Source of the DNA: Thermoguttaceae bacterium
GTDB taxonomy: Bacteria > Planctomycetota > Planctomycetia > Pirellulales > Thermoguttaceae
NCBI GenBank assembly: GCA_028695965.1
Contig: JAQVHZ010000001.1
Coordinates: 1-64,000 of the forward strand
Length of the DNA stretch: 64,000 nt
Reading direction: 5' to 3'
The position numbers and the translations under genes were made by a program. Below, in pieces: positions 24,515-32,550 of this stretch (within the stretch, counting starts at the first letter, position 1; each line of letters starts with the position of its first letter). The notes under the pieces are model-generated. The model was not told the DNA's origin, searched no databases, and saw only the letters and a list, made by a program, of their open reading frames with translations.

Positions 24515-26104
24515 ATGGATAAACAGGTTTTCGTCGACCTTCCGAGTAAGCGAATCTCTCGTAAAAAACAAAAAAACGGAACAACTTATATCTATTACCG
24601 AACGAATTTTCGTCGTAATGAACGGGGAAAGGCAACTTTCGACGAAACTGCCATCGGCAAGCTGGACGAAGGCAGCGGAAAATTAATTCCGAACCGAAAT
24701 TACTATGAAGTTTATCTAGGCGAGTCCGTTGATCATGTGCGCAGCGTTAAAACCTTAGGACTTACTTTTGTTCTAAATCGAATTGTCAGGGACTTAAAAC
24801 TAGATAAGATCATGAGTCCTATTTTCGAATCGACACAAGAGCTTTTAGCGCTGGCTTATTACGTTTTGGCTCGGGGAAACGTGGTGGTGTACGCACAAGA
24901 CTGGATAGAAGGAAACGCTTGGACACAGTCTGCTCCTTGTCTGTACAGCTCAAAGATCGGTCGTCTTTTCGAAAATATTAGTTACGAACAGAGGCTGGAT
25001 TTCTTTGAAAGATGGGCAAAGCAACAGACGCAGCGGGAATATTGGTACTACGACGTCGCGTCCGTTTCTTCATACGGTCGGCAAATAGACTTTTTAGAAT
25101 GGGGATATGATCGCGAGGGAGAGCCTTTGCCGCAATTGAACGTGGGGTTATGTTATGGCGCAGTAACGCAACTCCCTTTGTTTTACCGAGCCTACAATGG
25201 AAGTATCACTGATAAAACGTATTTTACCTTTCTTTTGCAGGACTTTCCCTTTCTCGATTCTGACTTTCCAATTTATCTTATTACAGACCAAGGTTTTATT
25301 ACACGGGACAATCTGCAGACTACTGGGCAGGAAAGCAAGCGCTTTCGCGTGCTGAGTTCGTTGCCGTTGTACTTGAAAGACGCCCAACGAATACTATCTG
25401 ACTATGGCCCGTCTGTAAAGCAAGACGCTCACTATCTGCGGGAAGAACACGTTTATGGTCGCCGTATCGTCGACACGGTTCTGGATCAATCTGTCAATAT
25501 CTACCTCTATTACGATATAGAGAAAGCCGCCTATGACACGAAACTATTTTATGAGAGCCTCTTGCGAACTGAAACGGAATTACAGGCGTTAAAGCGTTCT
25601 CAGCTCAACAGTGAAAGGTATCGGCAGTACTTCAAAATTGACGTCACAAACGAGCAAAGTTTTACCTATGAACGAGACTCCAAAGCGATCGACGATTATC
25701 TGAAAACCTGCGGTTATTACGTCTTGCTGAGCACCGGTCCCGACTTGAGTCCGAGCGAGGCGCTCCGTCGATACCGACAAAAAGATTTAATCGTAGAACA
25801 ATTTTACCAACTTAAAAACGAAATTGACTATCTAGAACTCAAAACACACAACCGCAAGACCACTGAGGGAAAACTCTTTATTGGATTCATCGCCCTCATA
25901 CTAAGAAGTTATCTTCTCAACCTGCTAAAATCTCTTCCGGATAAAATTCGACCGAGTATCTCGAAGCTCATTATCGAACTTGAAAAGATAAAGGTTATTG
26001 AAACGAAAGGCGGCAAGCGCTCATTGACGCCCTTAACGAAGAAACAGAAAGAGATTTTAGAAGCGTTGAATATCAGCGAGGACGAGCTCGGCAAAGTAGC
26101 ATAG
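24515..26104 (+). CDS. IS1634-family transposase
   Basis: Full-length DDE transposase of 529 residues. The N-terminal part has the family start (IYYRTNFRRNERGKATFDE). Catalytic residues sit in YYDVASVSSYGRQIDFLEWG (first Asp), ITDQGFITRDN (second Asp) and RYRQKDLIVEQFYQLKNEID (Glu). A C-terminal helical segment KLFIGFIALILRSYLLN matches IS4/IS1634-type enzymes. The RBS GAGGAGG is 8 nt before the ATG but lies at the edge of a strong hairpin, suggesting that transcripts entering from outside are poorly translated. Base composition is AT-richer than the neighbours. The frame is uninterrupted, so the element may still be active. Confidence 0.88.
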   Translation: MDKQVFVDLPSKRISRKKQKNGTTYIYYRTNFRRNERGKATFDETAIGKLDEGSGKLIPNRNYYEVYLGESVDHVRSVKTLGLTFVLNRIVRDLKLDKIMSPIFESTQELLALAYYVLARGNVVVYAQDWIEGNAWTQSAPCLYSSKIGRLFENISYEQRLDFFERWAKQQTQREYWYYDVASVSSYGRQIDFLEWGYDREGEPLPQLNVGLCYGAVTQLPLFYRAYNGSITDKTYFTFLLQDFPFLDSDFPIYLITDQGFITRDNLQTTGQESKRFRVLSSLPLYLKDAQRILSDYGPSVKQDAHYLREEHVYGRRIVDTVLDQSVNIYLYYDIEKAAYDTKLFYESLLRTETELQALKRSQLNSERYRQYFKIDVTNEQSFTYERDSKAIDDYLKTCGYYVLLSTGPDLSPSEALRRYRQKDLIVEQFYQLKNEIDYLELKTHNRKTTEGKLFIGFIALILRSYLLNLLKSLPDKIRPSISKLIIELEKIKVIETKGGKRSLTPLTKKQKEILEALNISEDELGKVA

Positions 26105-26161
26105 AAAACAATAGCGTGACGGGGACGGGGTGTGTATGGTATAATTATCCAAGAATTCAGG

Positions 26162-26190
26162 TTGTGAATAAAATGAACGATGAAAATAAT
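26162..26190 (+). promoter_or_regulatory. Promoter of AIM24 copy 1
   Basis: TTGTGA (26162-26167), 17-bp spacer, AATAAT (26185-26190), aligned with the promoters of copies 2 and 3 by the shared downstream TTCTGTGA. It begins only 15 bp after the IS end and is weaker than its relatives. Confidence 0.55.
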
Positions 26191-26280
26191 TTCTGTGAAT
26201 CAGAGTCCGCTTCCTTGAATCGGTCGGTCTTAAGGCAACCGCCTTTACCGACCCTTTCAACAACGGCAAGGACAAGTATT

Positions 26281-27171
26281 ATGACCCTAGAAATTGAAGT
26301 CAACGGCGACCGCAAGACTGTCGCCCAAGACGAACTTTTTCAATACGCCCTGCAAGGCGCGATCGGTCCGGAAACGCGACTCTGGGTCGACGGAAAAGAA
26401 ACAATATGCGGAGCCGTAGACGGGATCAAATTCGGAAACGCGGGCTCCTCGTTGACGTTGGACGCGCCTATCGTTCAAACGCCTTACCTTAGTTATAAGA
26501 TCGGCGGCGGCTCGACGCCCTATCTCATTTGCTATCTCGACGCCGGTCAGTCCATATTCAGCTCAGCTGGCGGACGCGTCTGGATGAAAGGGCCGATTGC
26601 GACGCAGACGGAGGCCGGCGGATTCTTCAAGGGGGTCAGCCGAACGATTGGCGGCGAAAGCTTCTTTACGAGCGTCTATCGCGCGAACGGGCCCTCCGAA
26701 ATCGCGTTTGTAACGAAAATGCCCGGCATGATCGTCGCCAAAGAGCTCGCGCAAAGCGAATCGCTCGTGTGCCAACGCGGCGCGTTTCTCGCCGCGACGA
26801 CCGGCGTTACGCTCGATATTTTCTTTCAAAAGAAGGTCGGAGCCTGGCTATTTGGCGGCGAAGGCTTCGTCATGCAAAAAGTTTCCGGACCGGGCGTCGT
26901 CTTTCTCGAAATCATCGGCGCCTCTTACGAGTACGAACTTCAGCCGGGCGAGCAAGTTACGTGCGACACGGGCGCGCTCGCTTGGATGGAATCGACCTGT
27001 TCGATCGACGTCGTTGTCGTCAAGGGGGTCAAAAATATTATCTTTGGGCACGAAGGTTTATTTAACACCGTAATAACCGGACCGGGTAAAGCGACGTTCC
27101 AGGCGGCAAACGTCTCCTCAATCGCGCGCGCGCTCACCCGTATTACCGAGAAGTTAACAACCTCCATGTAA
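26281..27171 (+). CDS. AIM24-family (TIGR00266) protein, copy 1
   Basis: 296 residues. Residues 1-55 form a GYF_2-like module (TLEIEVNGDRKTVAQDELF, GPETRLWVDGKE). The rest is a full AIM24 domain (family TIGR00266), a beta-sandwich protein of poorly known function related to yeast AIM24; typical segments are CYLDAGQSIFSSAGGRVWMKG, PGMIVAKEL, CQRGAFLA and GEGFVMQKVSGPG. No signal peptide, so cytosolic or membrane-peripheral. The start at 26281 is chosen because both paralogues begin with MTLEIE; an in-frame opening at 26116 overlaps the IS end and is rejected. First of three tandem cassettes. Confidence 0.88.
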   Translation: MTLEIEVNGDRKTVAQDELFQYALQGAIGPETRLWVDGKETICGAVDGIKFGNAGSSLTLDAPIVQTPYLSYKIGGGSTPYLICYLDAGQSIFSSAGGRVWMKGPIATQTEAGGFFKGVSRTIGGESFFTSVYRANGPSEIAFVTKMPGMIVAKELAQSESLVCQRGAFLAATTGVTLDIFFQKKVGAWLFGGEGFVMQKVSGPGVVFLEIIGASYEYELQPGEQVTCDTGALAWMESTCSIDVVVVKGVKNIIFGHEGLFNTVITGPGKATFQAANVSSIARALTRITEKLTTSM

Positions 27172-27261
27172 AGAAATAAACGCCTCGCAAAAGAGCCCGA
27201 TGAAAAGAATCGCCCGGCGACGTCGATCCTCACGGCAGTCGTCTACGCGCCGCGTTATCCA

Positions 27262-27303
27262 GAACGCCCAACTTTCGCCTAAAGGCGCAGTTGGGCGTTT
27301 TTA
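27262..27303 (+). terminator. Family-type terminator 2 (after AIM24 copy 1)
   Basis: AACGCCCAACT pairs with AGTTGGGCGTT plus an inner CGCC/GGCG stem and is followed by TTTTATT. Same family as 24301-24342. Confidence 0.85.
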
Positions 27304-27321
27304 TTCTCTTTTCATTAACGC

Positions 27322-27350
27322 TTGCGGGCAAATTGCACGATGTGTATAAT
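27322..27350 (+). promoter_or_regulatory. Promoter of AIM24 copy 2
   Basis: TTGCGG (27322-27327), 17-bp spacer, TATAAT (27345-27350). The following leader of about 90 nt shares TTCTGTGA, GCAGAGTC, GCTTCC and TGAATCGGTCGG with that of copy 1. Confidence 0.7.
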
Positions 27351-27440
27351 TTCTGTGAGGCAGAGTCTGCTTCCCTGAATCGGTCGGACTTAAAGCAACA
27401 CCCTTTACAAATCTCTTCAACACTGGCGAGGACATGAATT

Positions 27441-28322
27441 ATGACCCTGGAAATTGAAATCAACGGCGTCCGCAAGAATGTTACAAAAGAAGAACTTTTT
27501 CAATATGCGGCGCAAGGCGCGATCAGTCCGGAAACGCCGCTCTGGGTTGACGGCAAAGAAGCGAAATGCGGAGCCGTCAAGGGAATTACGTTCGGACAAA
27601 CGACCTCCGTGCTCCCGCCGGACAAGCCGACCGTCGTTCAAACGCGTTTCCTCGATTATAAGATCAGCGGCGGCTCGACGCCTTACCTCATTTGCTATCT
27701 CGACGCCGGCCGGTCCATATTCAGCTCAGCTGGCGGACGCGTCTGGATGAAAGGGCCTATTGCGACGGAGACGAAGGCCGGCGGATTCTTCAAGGGCCTC
27801 GGACGCGCGATCGGCGGCGAAAGCTTCTTCACGAGCGTCTATCGAGCAAACGGGCCTTCTGAAATCGCGTTTGCTGCGAAAATGCCCGGCATGATCGTCG
27901 CTAAAGAGCTTGCGCATGGCGAGTCGCTCGTCTGCCAACGCGGCGCGTTTCTCGCGGCGACGCCTGGCGTTACGCTCGAAATTTTCTTCCAAAAGAAGAT
28001 CGCGGCAGGGCTCTTCGGCGGCGAAGGCTTCGTCATGCAAAAGGTTTCCGGTCCGGGCGTCGTCTTTCTCGAAATCGCCGGCGCCGCTCACGAATACGAA
28101 CTTCAGCCGGGCGAGCAAGTTACGTGCGACACGGGCGCGCTCGCTTGGATGGAATCGAGCTGCTCGGTCGATATTGTCGTCGTCAAGGGGCTCAAAAATA
28201 TGTTCTTCGGCGGCGAAGGTTTTTTCGACACCGTGATAACCGGACCGGGCAAAGCGACGTTCCAATCGATGAGCGTCTCCGCTTTCGCACAAGTTCTCGC
28301 ACCCCTTTTGCCGAGTCGTTAG
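27441..28322 (+). CDS. AIM24-family (TIGR00266) protein, copy 2
   Basis: 293 residues, intact. Same build as copy 1: GYF_2-like module (1-55; TLEIEINGVRKNVTKEELF) followed by the AIM24 domain with CYLDAGRSIFSSAGGRVWMKG, PGMIVAKELAHGESLVCQRG and GPGKATFQSM near the end. High identity to copy 1 through the domain indicates recent duplication. It has its own promoter and terminator, so each copy can be regulated alone. ATG preceded by GCGAGGACATGAATT with GAGGA as ribosome site. Confidence 0.88.
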   Translation: MTLEIEINGVRKNVTKEELFQYAAQGAISPETPLWVDGKEAKCGAVKGITFGQTTSVLPPDKPTVVQTRFLDYKISGGSTPYLICYLDAGRSIFSSAGGRVWMKGPIATETKAGGFFKGLGRAIGGESFFTSVYRANGPSEIAFAAKMPGMIVAKELAHGESLVCQRGAFLAATPGVTLEIFFQKKIAAGLFGGEGFVMQKVSGPGVVFLEIAGAAHEYELQPGEQVTCDTGALAWMESSCSVDIVVVKGLKNMFFGGEGFFDTVITGPGKATFQSMSVSAFAQVLAPLLPSR

Positions 28323-28427
28323 TAACCGTTATGTAATGAAATAAGCGTCACGCAAAAGAGCGCGAACGAAAGGAATCGCTCCGGCGCTCTCTATTTCCGG
28401 CGGTCGTCTGCGGACTGCGCGACTTAG

Positions 28428-28470
28428 AACGTCCAACTTTGCGCCACAAGGCGCGGTTGGGCGTTTTTCT
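28428..28470 (+). terminator. Family-type terminator 3 (after AIM24 copy 2)
   Basis: AACGTCCAACTTTGCGCC pairs with GGCGCGGTTGGGCGTT and is followed by TTTCTTTTCTC. Compensatory G-T pairing keeps the stem. Confidence 0.8.
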
Positions 28471-28491
28471 TTTCTCTTCCGACCTAAGCGC

Positions 28492-28520
28492 TTGCAAACA
28501 ATTTCAACGACAAATATAAT
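28492..28520 (+). promoter_or_regulatory. Promoter of AIM24 copy 3
   Basis: TTGCAA (28492-28497), 17-bp spacer, TATAAT (28515-28520). The leader to 28626 is about 100 nt and contains a CGATTT-CTGT-AAATCG hairpin. Confidence 0.7.
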
Positions 28521-28625
28521 TTCTGCGAAGACGATTTCTGTAAATCGACGTCTGTTTCCTTGAATCGTTCAAGCTTGAGGGAACAACCTTTGTGAAACTT
28601 TCTAACAACAGCGAGGAGATGCGCT

Positions 28626-29533
28626 ATGACCCTGGAAATTGAAATCAACGGCGTCCGAAAGACTCTTACGAAAGACGAACTTTTTCAATATGCGGCGCAA
28701 GGCGCGATCGGCCCGGAGACGCGGCTCTGGGTCGACGGCAACGAGACGAAATGCGGAGCCGTCGACGGGATTAAATTCGGAAACGCGGGCTCCTCGCCGA
28801 CGTCGAACGAGGCGATCGTTCAGACGCCTTTTCTCAGTTATAAGATCGGCGGCGGCTCGACGCCCTACGTCGTTTGCTATCTGGAAGCAGGTCGCGCGGT
28901 ATACAGTCCGGTCGGCGGACGCGTCTGGATGAAAGGGTCCATTACGACGCAGACGCAGGCCGGCAAATTCTTACGGGGTCTTGGACGCGCGTTGAGCGGC
29001 GAGACCTTCTTCCTGAGCGCCTATGAAGCGGAGGAACCTTCTGAAATCGCCTTTGCCACGAAAATGCCGGGCAAGATTATCGCCAAAGAGCTTGCACAGG
29101 GCGAATCGTTCGTGTGCCAACGCGGCGCGTTCCTCGTGGCGACGCCTGGCGTTACGCTCGATATTTTCTTCCAAAAGAGGCTCGGAGCCGGGTTCTTCGG
29201 CGGCGAAGGCTTCATTATGCAAAAAGTTTCCGGACCAGGCGTCGTCTTTCTTGAAATCGCGGGCTCCGCCTATGAGTACGATCTCGATCCCGGCGAACAA
29301 GTTACGTGCGTCACAGGCGCGATCGCTTGGATGGAGTCGACTTGTTCGATCGAGACGTTGTTTTCGTCAAAGGGCTCAAAAACACGCTTTTTGGCGGCGA
29401 AGGTCTTTTTGACACGGTAGTAACAGGACCAGGCAAAGCGACTTTCCAATCGACGAGCGTCTCCGCTTTTGCAAAAATTCTTGCTCCATTTTTACCGAGT
29501 AACACAAGTCAGGGTTACCATGGAAGGAAATAA
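28626..29533 (+). pseudogene. AIM24-family protein copy 3, frameshifted near C-terminus
   Basis: Third AIM24 paralogue. The first 242 or so codons are intact (GYF_2-like module and most of the AIM24 domain, with GGRVWMKGS, CQRGAFLV and GEGFIMQKVSGPG). A duplicated GA at 29352-29355 shifts the frame after MESTCSIE, ending in an unrelated tail at 29420. The other frame continues DVVFVKGLKNTLFGGEGLF to GPGKATFQST and a stop at 29533, matching copies 1 and 2. As read, the product is 264 residues and lacks the last strands of the domain. It may be inactive, or this may be a sequencing error. Confidence 0.82.
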
Positions 29534-29629
29534 AGATTTCGCGCAGGCGCGCTCTCGATAGGGCGCGTTCTCGTGCTATCAACGCCCGCAGCAGACGCGC
29601 TGTCGCCGCTATCGCGCCGCGCGACGCAG

Positions 29630-29670
29630 AACGTCCAACTTTGCGCCAATGGACGCGGTTGGGCGTTTTC
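29630..29670 (+). terminator. Family-type terminator 4 (after AIM24 copy 3)
   Basis: AACGTCCAACT pairs with GGTTGGGCGTT, then TTCTTTT. Fourth member of the terminator family. Confidence 0.75.
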
Positions 29671-29694
29671 TTTTATGCGCTAACTAAAAAACTC

Positions 29695-29723
29695 TTGCAA
29701 TTGCCTTTGCCGACTAGTATAAT
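29695..29723 (+). promoter_or_regulatory. Promoter of the amidase pair
   Basis: TTGCAA (29695-29700), 17-bp spacer, TATAAT (29718-29723), followed by TTTCTGC as in the AIM24 leaders. The remaining leader differs. The first amidase ATG is at 29791. Confidence 0.7.
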
Positions 29724-29790
29724 TTTCTGCAGCGCCATAGTTCGGCGCTCGACTTGACGGCTGATTCATAACTATAACCCAGGAAGACCA

Positions 29791-30489
29791 ATGAAAAAAT
29801 ATTCGCTTACCTTCGCTCTTATCGCGGTTGTCTTTGCCGTGTGCGTCAGCGCGCGCGCTGCAGACGCAAAGGAGCCACTTCCTCGATTCAAAAAGAATTC
29901 CGTCTCCATTTGGCTGAGCCCTTCGAACCAGATCAACAACATCGGGTTCGGCGACTATCGAAGCGAAAAAGAACGCATGAACGAAGTCGCGGACGTTATC
30001 GAGCCGATTCTGAAGAAGCAGGGCGTTACGGTCTATCGCAACGATCCGGAAGAATCGATTCGCGATTACACGCGCCGCGCTAACGAACTCAACGTCGACC
30101 TCTATTTTGCGATTCACTCGAACGCCGCTAACGGCAAAGCGCGCGGATGCGAGACGTTTTGCCATAAAAAGGGCGGCGAAGGCGAACGGTTCGCCCAGCG
30201 TGTCCTTGACGGCGTCATGAGCGTTTACGACGGTCCAAACCGGGGCGTCAAAGAAGGCTATAAGTTTTATAGCGGCAAACCGATGTGGGAAACGAGCGCC
30301 TCGAATATGCCCGCGTGCTTGGTCGAAATCGCGTTCCACGACAACGAAACCGATTCCAAGTGGATTATCGACAACACGAAGGAGATCGGCGAAGTTCTTG
30401 CGACTGCGGTTCTTGAACATCTCGCTGCAGAACATCCGGACGCGCTCCTCAAAAAGGCGAGAAGGTCCTCTAATACTCCAGCTAATTAA
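29791..30489 (+). CDS. N-acetylmuramoyl-L-alanine amidase (Amidase_3), exported
   Basis: 232-residue peptidoglycan amidase expected to cut the muramoyl-alanine bond outside the cytoplasm. Signal peptide (1-28, ending ARAADA), then the Amidase_3 domain: WLSPSNQINNIGFGDYRSE carries the Glu ligand, FAIHSNA the zinc His near 108, and ACLVEIAFHDNETD the catalytic Glu near 180. The canonical first His-Gly-Gly motif is replaced by SPSNQ, as in a Firmicutes-like subfamily. A paralogue follows 20 bp downstream, so they form an operon from the promoter at 29695. Function in envelope remodelling is likely; planctomycete peptidoglycan is the presumed substrate. Confidence 0.87.
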   Translation: MKKYSLTFALIAVVFAVCVSARAADAKEPLPRFKKNSVSIWLSPSNQINNIGFGDYRSEKERMNEVADVIEPILKKQGVTVYRNDPEESIRDYTRRANELNVDLYFAIHSNAANGKARGCETFCHKKGGEGERFAQRVLDGVMSVYDGPNRGVKEGYKFYSGKPMWETSASNMPACLVEIAFHDNETDSKWIIDNTKEIGEVLATAVLEHLAAEHPDALLKKARRSSNTPAN

Positions 30490-30509
30490 TTGTCGACTAA
30501 GGAATTAAG

Positions 30510-31187
30510 ATGAGAATTTCCAAACTCCTTGCTTCCGCCGCGCTGATCCTTTCTTTTGCGTTTGTTGCGGTCGTTAACGCACAAGACGAAAAAGACGCCA
30601 AGGCGCCCCTTCCGAAATTCAAGCAAGACGCGGTCTCCTTATGGCTGAGCCCCTCGAATCAGACTGGCAACATCGGGTTCGGCGACTACGGGAGCGAAAA
30701 AGAACGCATGAACGAGGTCGCCGACATTGTCGAACCGATTCTGAAGAACCAGGGCGTTAAAGTCTATCGCAATAATCCCGAAGAGTCGATTCGCGACTAT
30801 ACGCGCCGCGCTAACGAGCTCAACGTCGACTTGTATTTCGCAATTCACTCGAACGCGTTCAATGGGAAGGCGCGCGGCTCTAACGCGTTCTTCCATAAGA
30901 AAGGCGGAGAAAGCGAACGGTTCGCCAAGAGAGTTCACGAAGCGCTGATGGAGATCTACCCGGGACCGGATCGCGGGATCAAAGAATCGTACAAGATGTA
31001 CAACGGCAAGCCGATGTGGGAAACGAGCGACTCGAATATGCCCGCGTGCTTGGTCGAAATTGCGTTTCACGACAATGAAACCGACTCCAAGTGGATCCTC
31101 GAAAATATGCAGCCGATCGGCGAAGCGCTTGCTCGCGCGTGTCTTGAACACCTCGCCGCGGAACATCCGGACGCGCTCGACCAATGA
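30510..31187 (+). CDS. N-acetylmuramoyl-L-alanine amidase, tandem paralogue
   Basis: 225 residues. Signal peptide ends near VVNAQDE. The Amidase_3 domain is highly similar to the preceding gene: WLSPSNQTGNIGFGDYGSE, RRANELNVDLYFAIHSNAFN and ACLVEIAFHDNETDSKWI. It keeps the same Glu and His residues and the same SPSNQ replacement. Differences cluster in the signal peptide, in the loop after IHSNA (GSNAFFHKKGGE versus GCETFCHKKGGE, losing two Cys) and at the C-terminus. The pair arose by tandem duplication. No terminator is visible before the M24 gene 61 bp on, which may be co-transcribed. Confidence 0.87.
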   Translation: MRISKLLASAALILSFAFVAVVNAQDEKDAKAPLPKFKQDAVSLWLSPSNQTGNIGFGDYGSEKERMNEVADIVEPILKNQGVKVYRNNPEESIRDYTRRANELNVDLYFAIHSNAFNGKARGSNAFFHKKGGESERFAKRVHEALMEIYPGPDRGIKESYKMYNGKPMWETSDSNMPACLVEIAFHDNETDSKWILENMQPIGEALARACLEHLAAEHPDALDQ

Positions 31188-31248
31188 GACGCGCGGCGCC
31201 CTGCAGCATTATCAATAAAACAGGTCAATAGACCAGGAATAATATTCT

Positions 31249-32460
31249 ATGAAAAAAGCGTACCTTACCGCCGGCGTTCCCAATATCAATATGACGCTCT
31301 ACTGGAAGATGCATTTTCTCGTCGGCGACCCTGCGGCAGTCCTCGAGTTCGACGAAATTGTCGATTTTCCAGAAGCCAAGCTGAGCGAAAACCCTAAGAG
31401 AAAGACGACGCCCGGCAAAACGACGCTCCTTATTCTGCGCGATATTGAAACAGCGCGAGCGCGCGCTCACGCCAACGCCGACTTGGTCGCCTGCCCCGCA
31501 AATTTCGCGCCTGAAGAGGGACTCTCCGGCGACCGGGAAGTCGCGACGGCGCAAAGCGTCGCGGAAGCGTTTCGACGCGCCAGCGTTACTACGGTCGTTT
31601 CCGACCGGTCTCTGCCGTTGATTTACGTACACGAGCTGAAACGCGCGGGGATCGACTGCGAATGCGAAGTTGATCGGGGCGTCTTCGAACGACGTTCTAA
31701 AACCGAAGGGGAACTCGCGTTCATCGATGAAGCTCAACACGCGACCGAAGAAGCCGTTCGCAAGGCTTGCGTAAGGATAGCGACCGCGACGCCCGACGAC
31801 GAAGGACGCCTTGTCGCAACGGACGGCGTGACACTCACGTCGGAAAATATGCGCGCGTTCATCGACCGGACGCTCCTCGACGCGGGCTACACGAACGTCC
31901 CCTCGATCGTCGCCGGCAAAAAAGACGGCGGCGACTGCCATGCGTACGGTTCCGGACCGCTCTATACGGGCGAGCCGATTATTATCGACGTCTTCCCAAT
32001 GAACAACGCGTCCCTCTACAACGGCGACTGCACGCGCACCGTCGTCCACGGCGAGATCAATCCGATCTACAAGAAGATGTTCGAAGCCGTCTGCGCGGCT
32101 AAAGCGGCGGCGACCTCGACGATTCGCGCCGGGGTTACCGGCGAAGACGTTCACCGCGCGACGATTAAAGCGCTTGAAGAACATGGATTTGGCTATGCGG
32201 CGCCGGGCAATCCGGAAGCGGATACCGAAACGCGCCTCACGCACGGGACGGGCCACGGTCTCGGACTCTCGATTCACGAGCCGCCCCTTTTGGACTTCAA
32301 CGGTCCGGAACTCATCCCTGGGGACGTCGTCTCGGTCGAGCCGGGGCTTTACAGTAAAGAATTTGGCGGTATGCGGGTCGAGGATATTGTCGTCGTTACG
32401 AAAGAGGGCTGTCTCAACCTCGGTTCGCCCCTTCCGGAAACACTCGACTGGCTCGAATAA
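31249..32460 (+). CDS. M24-family aminopeptidase (Xaa-Pro type)
   Basis: 403-residue cytosolic metallopeptidase of the pita-bread fold, related to Xaa-Pro aminopeptidases. All five metal ligands are visible: Asp in IIIDVFP, Asp in NGDCTRT (about 260), His in HGTGHGLGLSIHE (about 332), Glu in VSVEPGLY and Glu in MRVEDIV. The N-terminal half (1-150) is the creatinase-type non-catalytic domain, less conserved. It likely releases N-terminal residues from peptides, perhaps recycling peptides freed by the preceding amidases (inference from position only). ATG preceded by a weak AGGAATAATATTCT. Confidence 0.88.
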   Translation: MKKAYLTAGVPNINMTLYWKMHFLVGDPAAVLEFDEIVDFPEAKLSENPKRKTTPGKTTLLILRDIETARARAHANADLVACPANFAPEEGLSGDREVATAQSVAEAFRRASVTTVVSDRSLPLIYVHELKRAGIDCECEVDRGVFERRSKTEGELAFIDEAQHATEEAVRKACVRIATATPDDEGRLVATDGVTLTSENMRAFIDRTLLDAGYTNVPSIVAGKKDGGDCHAYGSGPLYTGEPIIIDVFPMNNASLYNGDCTRTVVHGEINPIYKKMFEAVCAAKAAATSTIRAGVTGEDVHRATIKALEEHGFGYAAPGNPEADTETRLTHGTGHGLGLSIHEPPLLDFNGPELIPGDVVSVEPGLYSKEFGGMRVEDIVVVTKEGCLNLGSPLPETLDWLE

Positions 32461-32550
32461 GCCGCGCTTGATTTCCGAGAGCCGTTCGGTTATCCTTAAT
32501 AGAAATCGTTTGAATCGTTTGAACGAACCAATTACCCACTAACGCGACGG

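Larger units (their letters stand above)
24368..26146 (+). mobile_element. IS1634-like insertion sequence
   Basis: About 1.78 kb with imperfect terminal inverted repeats. Left inward AATTATACCACTCAC (24368-24382) and right inward AATTATACCATACAC (26132-26146 complement) match at 13 of 15 positions. It carries one transposase gene. No convincing target duplication was seen (flanks TTCAAA and ATCCAA). It sits in the terminator-promoter gap before the first AIM24 cassette. Confidence 0.75.
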
